A stretch of DNA of 36,684 bases, taken from contig JADKAW010000056.1 of assembly GCA_016719055.1 (NCBI GenBank), positions 1-36,684 of the forward strand. The letters run 5' to 3'. The notes beneath the pieces were generated by a model. It saw nothing but the letters and a program-made list of their open reading frames with translations, ran no database searches and was not told the origin of the DNA. The stretch comes from Candidatus Rhodoferax mariagerensis. Lineage in GTDB: Bacteria; Pseudomonadota; Gammaproteobacteria; Burkholderiales; Burkholderiaceae_C. A program made the position numbers and the translations under genes. Of this stretch, positions 34,602 to 36,684 are shown piece by piece. Every line of letters starts with the position of its first letter. The first letter of the stretch is position 1.

Positions 34602-36684
34602 TGCAACACCCCAGCACGCGTCCACACCCGATGCCTCCCAAAAACATCCTGCTCTGCACCCTGGGTGCCAGTTGGGCCGTCATCCCTGAAATTCTGGGCT
34701 GGCTGGCCCCGCAGGTGTTGGACCTGTACGCCCACCACCCACAGCGCGCCGCACTTGATGCGCTGCGCGAGCAACACCAGCTCAAAGCGCCCGAAGAGCT
34801 ATGGGTCTGCACCACCCAAGGTGCGCAAGCCCAGGCCAGCCTGACCGGACTGCTGGCCTGGTGGCAATTGCTGCGCGCGCCCATGCCGCTGCGCATCTGG
34901 GCGGCAGCCGGCACCGACCAGTTGGCCAGCCAGGCCGAGTGCGAGCACATTCGCGAGCTGATCTTGCGCACCACCTTGCTGGCAAGCGAAAAGGCGGGCA
35001 GCGGCCAGTTGCTGCTGAGTCTGGCCGGCGGGCGCAAAACCATGAGCGCTGACTTGCAAAGCGCAGGTGCGTTGTTTGGGGCCAAAGCCTGGCTGCATGT
35101 GGTCAGCCCCGAACCCTCACCCGCGCCACTGTTTGCCCGCACACCAACGCAAAAAGCAGAGCAGCCAATGCTGATGGCTAAAGCGCTAGCGGCTGATTTG
35201 TCCATGTGCATCACGCCACTGGTGGCCGGCCTGGGCCAGCGCAATGAGCTGCTTGACATCACCATCGACGGCCAGCGCATCAACTCGGCCAGCTTTGCGC
35301 TGCCGCTGGCAGCACCGGGGCACACTGACCTGGCCGCCGCCCGAGGCAGGCGACACACTGCACCGTGAGTTGACCCACCGCCAGGCGCAAAGTAGCCAGC
35401 TCATGGGCAACTTTTGGCGCAACTGGCGTTAACCGAGCACCATGACAACTGGCGCAGCCTGTACCGCCTGCCGCCTGCGCAGATCGACGCCCTGCGCCAC
35501 ACACCGCTTGGCCCCGAGCACGCCGGCTGGCTGGCCGCGCTGCCCAAAGCCGACCTGCACCGGCATCTGGGTGGCTGCCTGGATTTGACGGCGCAACGCG
35601 CCGTGGCACGTTGTATCTGGACCAGTTTGCGCAAAGAAATCCCAGCTCCAGCGCTTGACAACACTGAGTGAGCCGGGCTATCACAAGCAGAGTGGCCGTG
35701 GGACTGGCCTACAACCTGAAAAGCCAGCACAAGGGTGCCGCCATTCGCACTGGAGTTTCGCGCCGGAGTTGTGCGCCGGGTTGCTGCTGCACGCCAGCAT
35801 GGCCCAGTTAGAGCACAACCTGTGGGGGCGTGACCAAAGCGCGCATCGCCCTCAAAACCCGCCGCCGCCACTTGGCTTGCGGCGTTTGAGCGCCCGGTGA
35901 ACTCAGTGGTCAGCGCTGCTGGCGCACCCGGCGGCGCTGTTGCCGACCATGCGCAAGCCATCGTGGCGCAAGCGCGAGCCGAAGGTCTGGCCTACCTGGA
36001 GCTGCGCGGCAATCCGCAAAATATCGGCCGCTTGACCCGATGGGTTTTGTGTGTGACCTGCAAATGTCGCTGGCACACGCCGGTGCGCAGGTGAGTGATG
36101 CCGGGGCTGCAGAGCCGGGGCTGATTGTCTGCGCATCGGCTTTATCTGGATACTGGACCGCCGCCAACCCAAAACGCCCGCAAAAACAGTGCAGCAAGCG
36201 GTGATTGCCAAAGGATTTCACCTAATTTCATGCTGGGCCTGGACCTGGCCGGTGATGAGGGCAGCAGCGCCCCAGAGCAGCTCGCGCAGCACTTCACCCC
36301 CGCCTTTGCCGACTGCGTGCCACTGACCATCCATGCCGGCGAGGGTGAAGCCGCCGACCACATCTGGCAAGCCGCCTACCACCTGCACGCTGACCGGGCA
36401 TTACCACGGCTCACGCTGGCTGCCAACCCGCAACTGGCCAAACGTTTTCGTGAGCGCCGTACTATGCCCGGAACTGCGCCCCAGCTCCAACCGCGAGGTG
36501 GTGGGCTTTGGCTGACCTGGCACACCTCCTGAGTCAGCCGGTCTGCCAGCCTACCCGCTGCGCCAGTTTTTGCACATGTATTTGGCTGTGGCGATGTGCA
36601 CCGACAACCCAGCCATCAGCCGCACCACCCCTGGCCGGTGAATTTCTGGCTGCCGCGCGCATGACCGAAGGCGGTCTGAGTATG
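34601..36684 (+). pseudogene. cad1: CARF-adenosine deaminase fusion (Cad1-like), frameshifted and cut by the window end
   Basis: Open from 34601 to about 35335 as a CARF domain: ILLCTLGASWAVIPEILGWL, EELWVCTTQGAQAQASLTGL and LLLSLAGGRKTMSADLQSAG, with AGGRKTM as the ligand-binding loop. Breaks near 35,340 and 35,411 lead into the deaminase: ALPKADLHRHLGGCLDL (HxH metal motif, His codons 35558 and 35564). Further pieces in shifting frames are AEGLAYLELRGNP, FMLGLDLAGDEGSSAPEQLA, VPLTIHAGEGEAADHIWQAA (His 36332, Glu 36341), PSSNREVVGF, MCTDNPAISRTT (Asp 36603) and FLAAARMTEGGLSM. The RIxHG histidine region (near 36,400) is itself shifted. At least eight shifts are needed. All these match adenosine deaminases; in Cad1, cyclic oligoadenylate binding turns on ATP-to-ITP deamination. 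Start 34601 or 34631. Confidence 0.85.

Overview
The window looks like a high-GC betaproteobacterium of the Rhodoferax/Polaromonas/Acidovorax (Comamonadaceae) type. This is inferred from gene content, from the overall feel of the proteins, and from short GCTATCAAT-type repeats that I associate with that family; no rRNA or other phylogenetic marker is present. Apart from one convergent two-gene block (about 21.9-23.8 kb), every gene lies on the + strand.

Region A (1-10,975) is a surface-sugar locus. It opens with an acyltransferase-3 gene split by an IS1182-like element (about 205-1780). A GT-B-like glycosyltransferase follows, then a sugar amidotransferase of the PseA/WbpG type with HisF-like and HisH-like ammonia suppliers. 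Next come CMP-nonulosonate synthetase, nonulosonate synthase, NDP-sugar 2-epimerase, a PglD/NeuD-type acyltransferase and a CBS-DegT aminotransferase fusion. Together these point to synthesis of a legionaminic-type nonulosonic acid, probably amidinated (5-acetamidino), for flagellin, capsule or O-antigen. Nearly every gene between 1 and about 6.85 kb carries frameshifts although its motifs are preserved.

Region B (11,257-21,877) is a tight operon of three large membrane cyclic-di-GMP proteins (one GGDEF, two GGDEF-EAL) and a periplasmic solute-binding protein. It meets a coniferyl-aldehyde-type aldehyde dehydrogenase tail to tail with a 4-bp overlap; a small VF530-family gene lies beyond it.

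Region C (24,147-36,684, running off the end) is the most interesting part: a type III-A (Csm) CRISPR interference operon in which defence-like accessory genes are threaded. The order is CARF protein of the NE0113/TIGR02584 family, cas10 (HD and GGDD intact), csm2, csm3, [DUF2281 antitoxin + PemK/MazF toxin], csm4, csm5, [hicA + hicB], an unknown 131-aa protein, [HepT-like HEPN + MntA-like nucleotidyltransferase], a NUDIX hydrolase, then a CARF-adenosine deaminase fusion of the Cad1 type. No repeat-spacer array, cas6, cas1 or cas2 is visible. Cas10 should make cyclic oligoadenylate, the two CARF proteins should sense it, and the deaminase would attack the adenine nucleotide pool, with NUDIX as a possible partner. 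Three different toxin-antitoxin modules sit inside the same transcription unit, two of them touching csm genes.

Frameshifts cluster at 1-6.85 kb and 35.3-36.7 kb, while about 28 kb between them is clean. That looks more like local sequence error than gene decay, so the 'broken' genes should be judged with caution.
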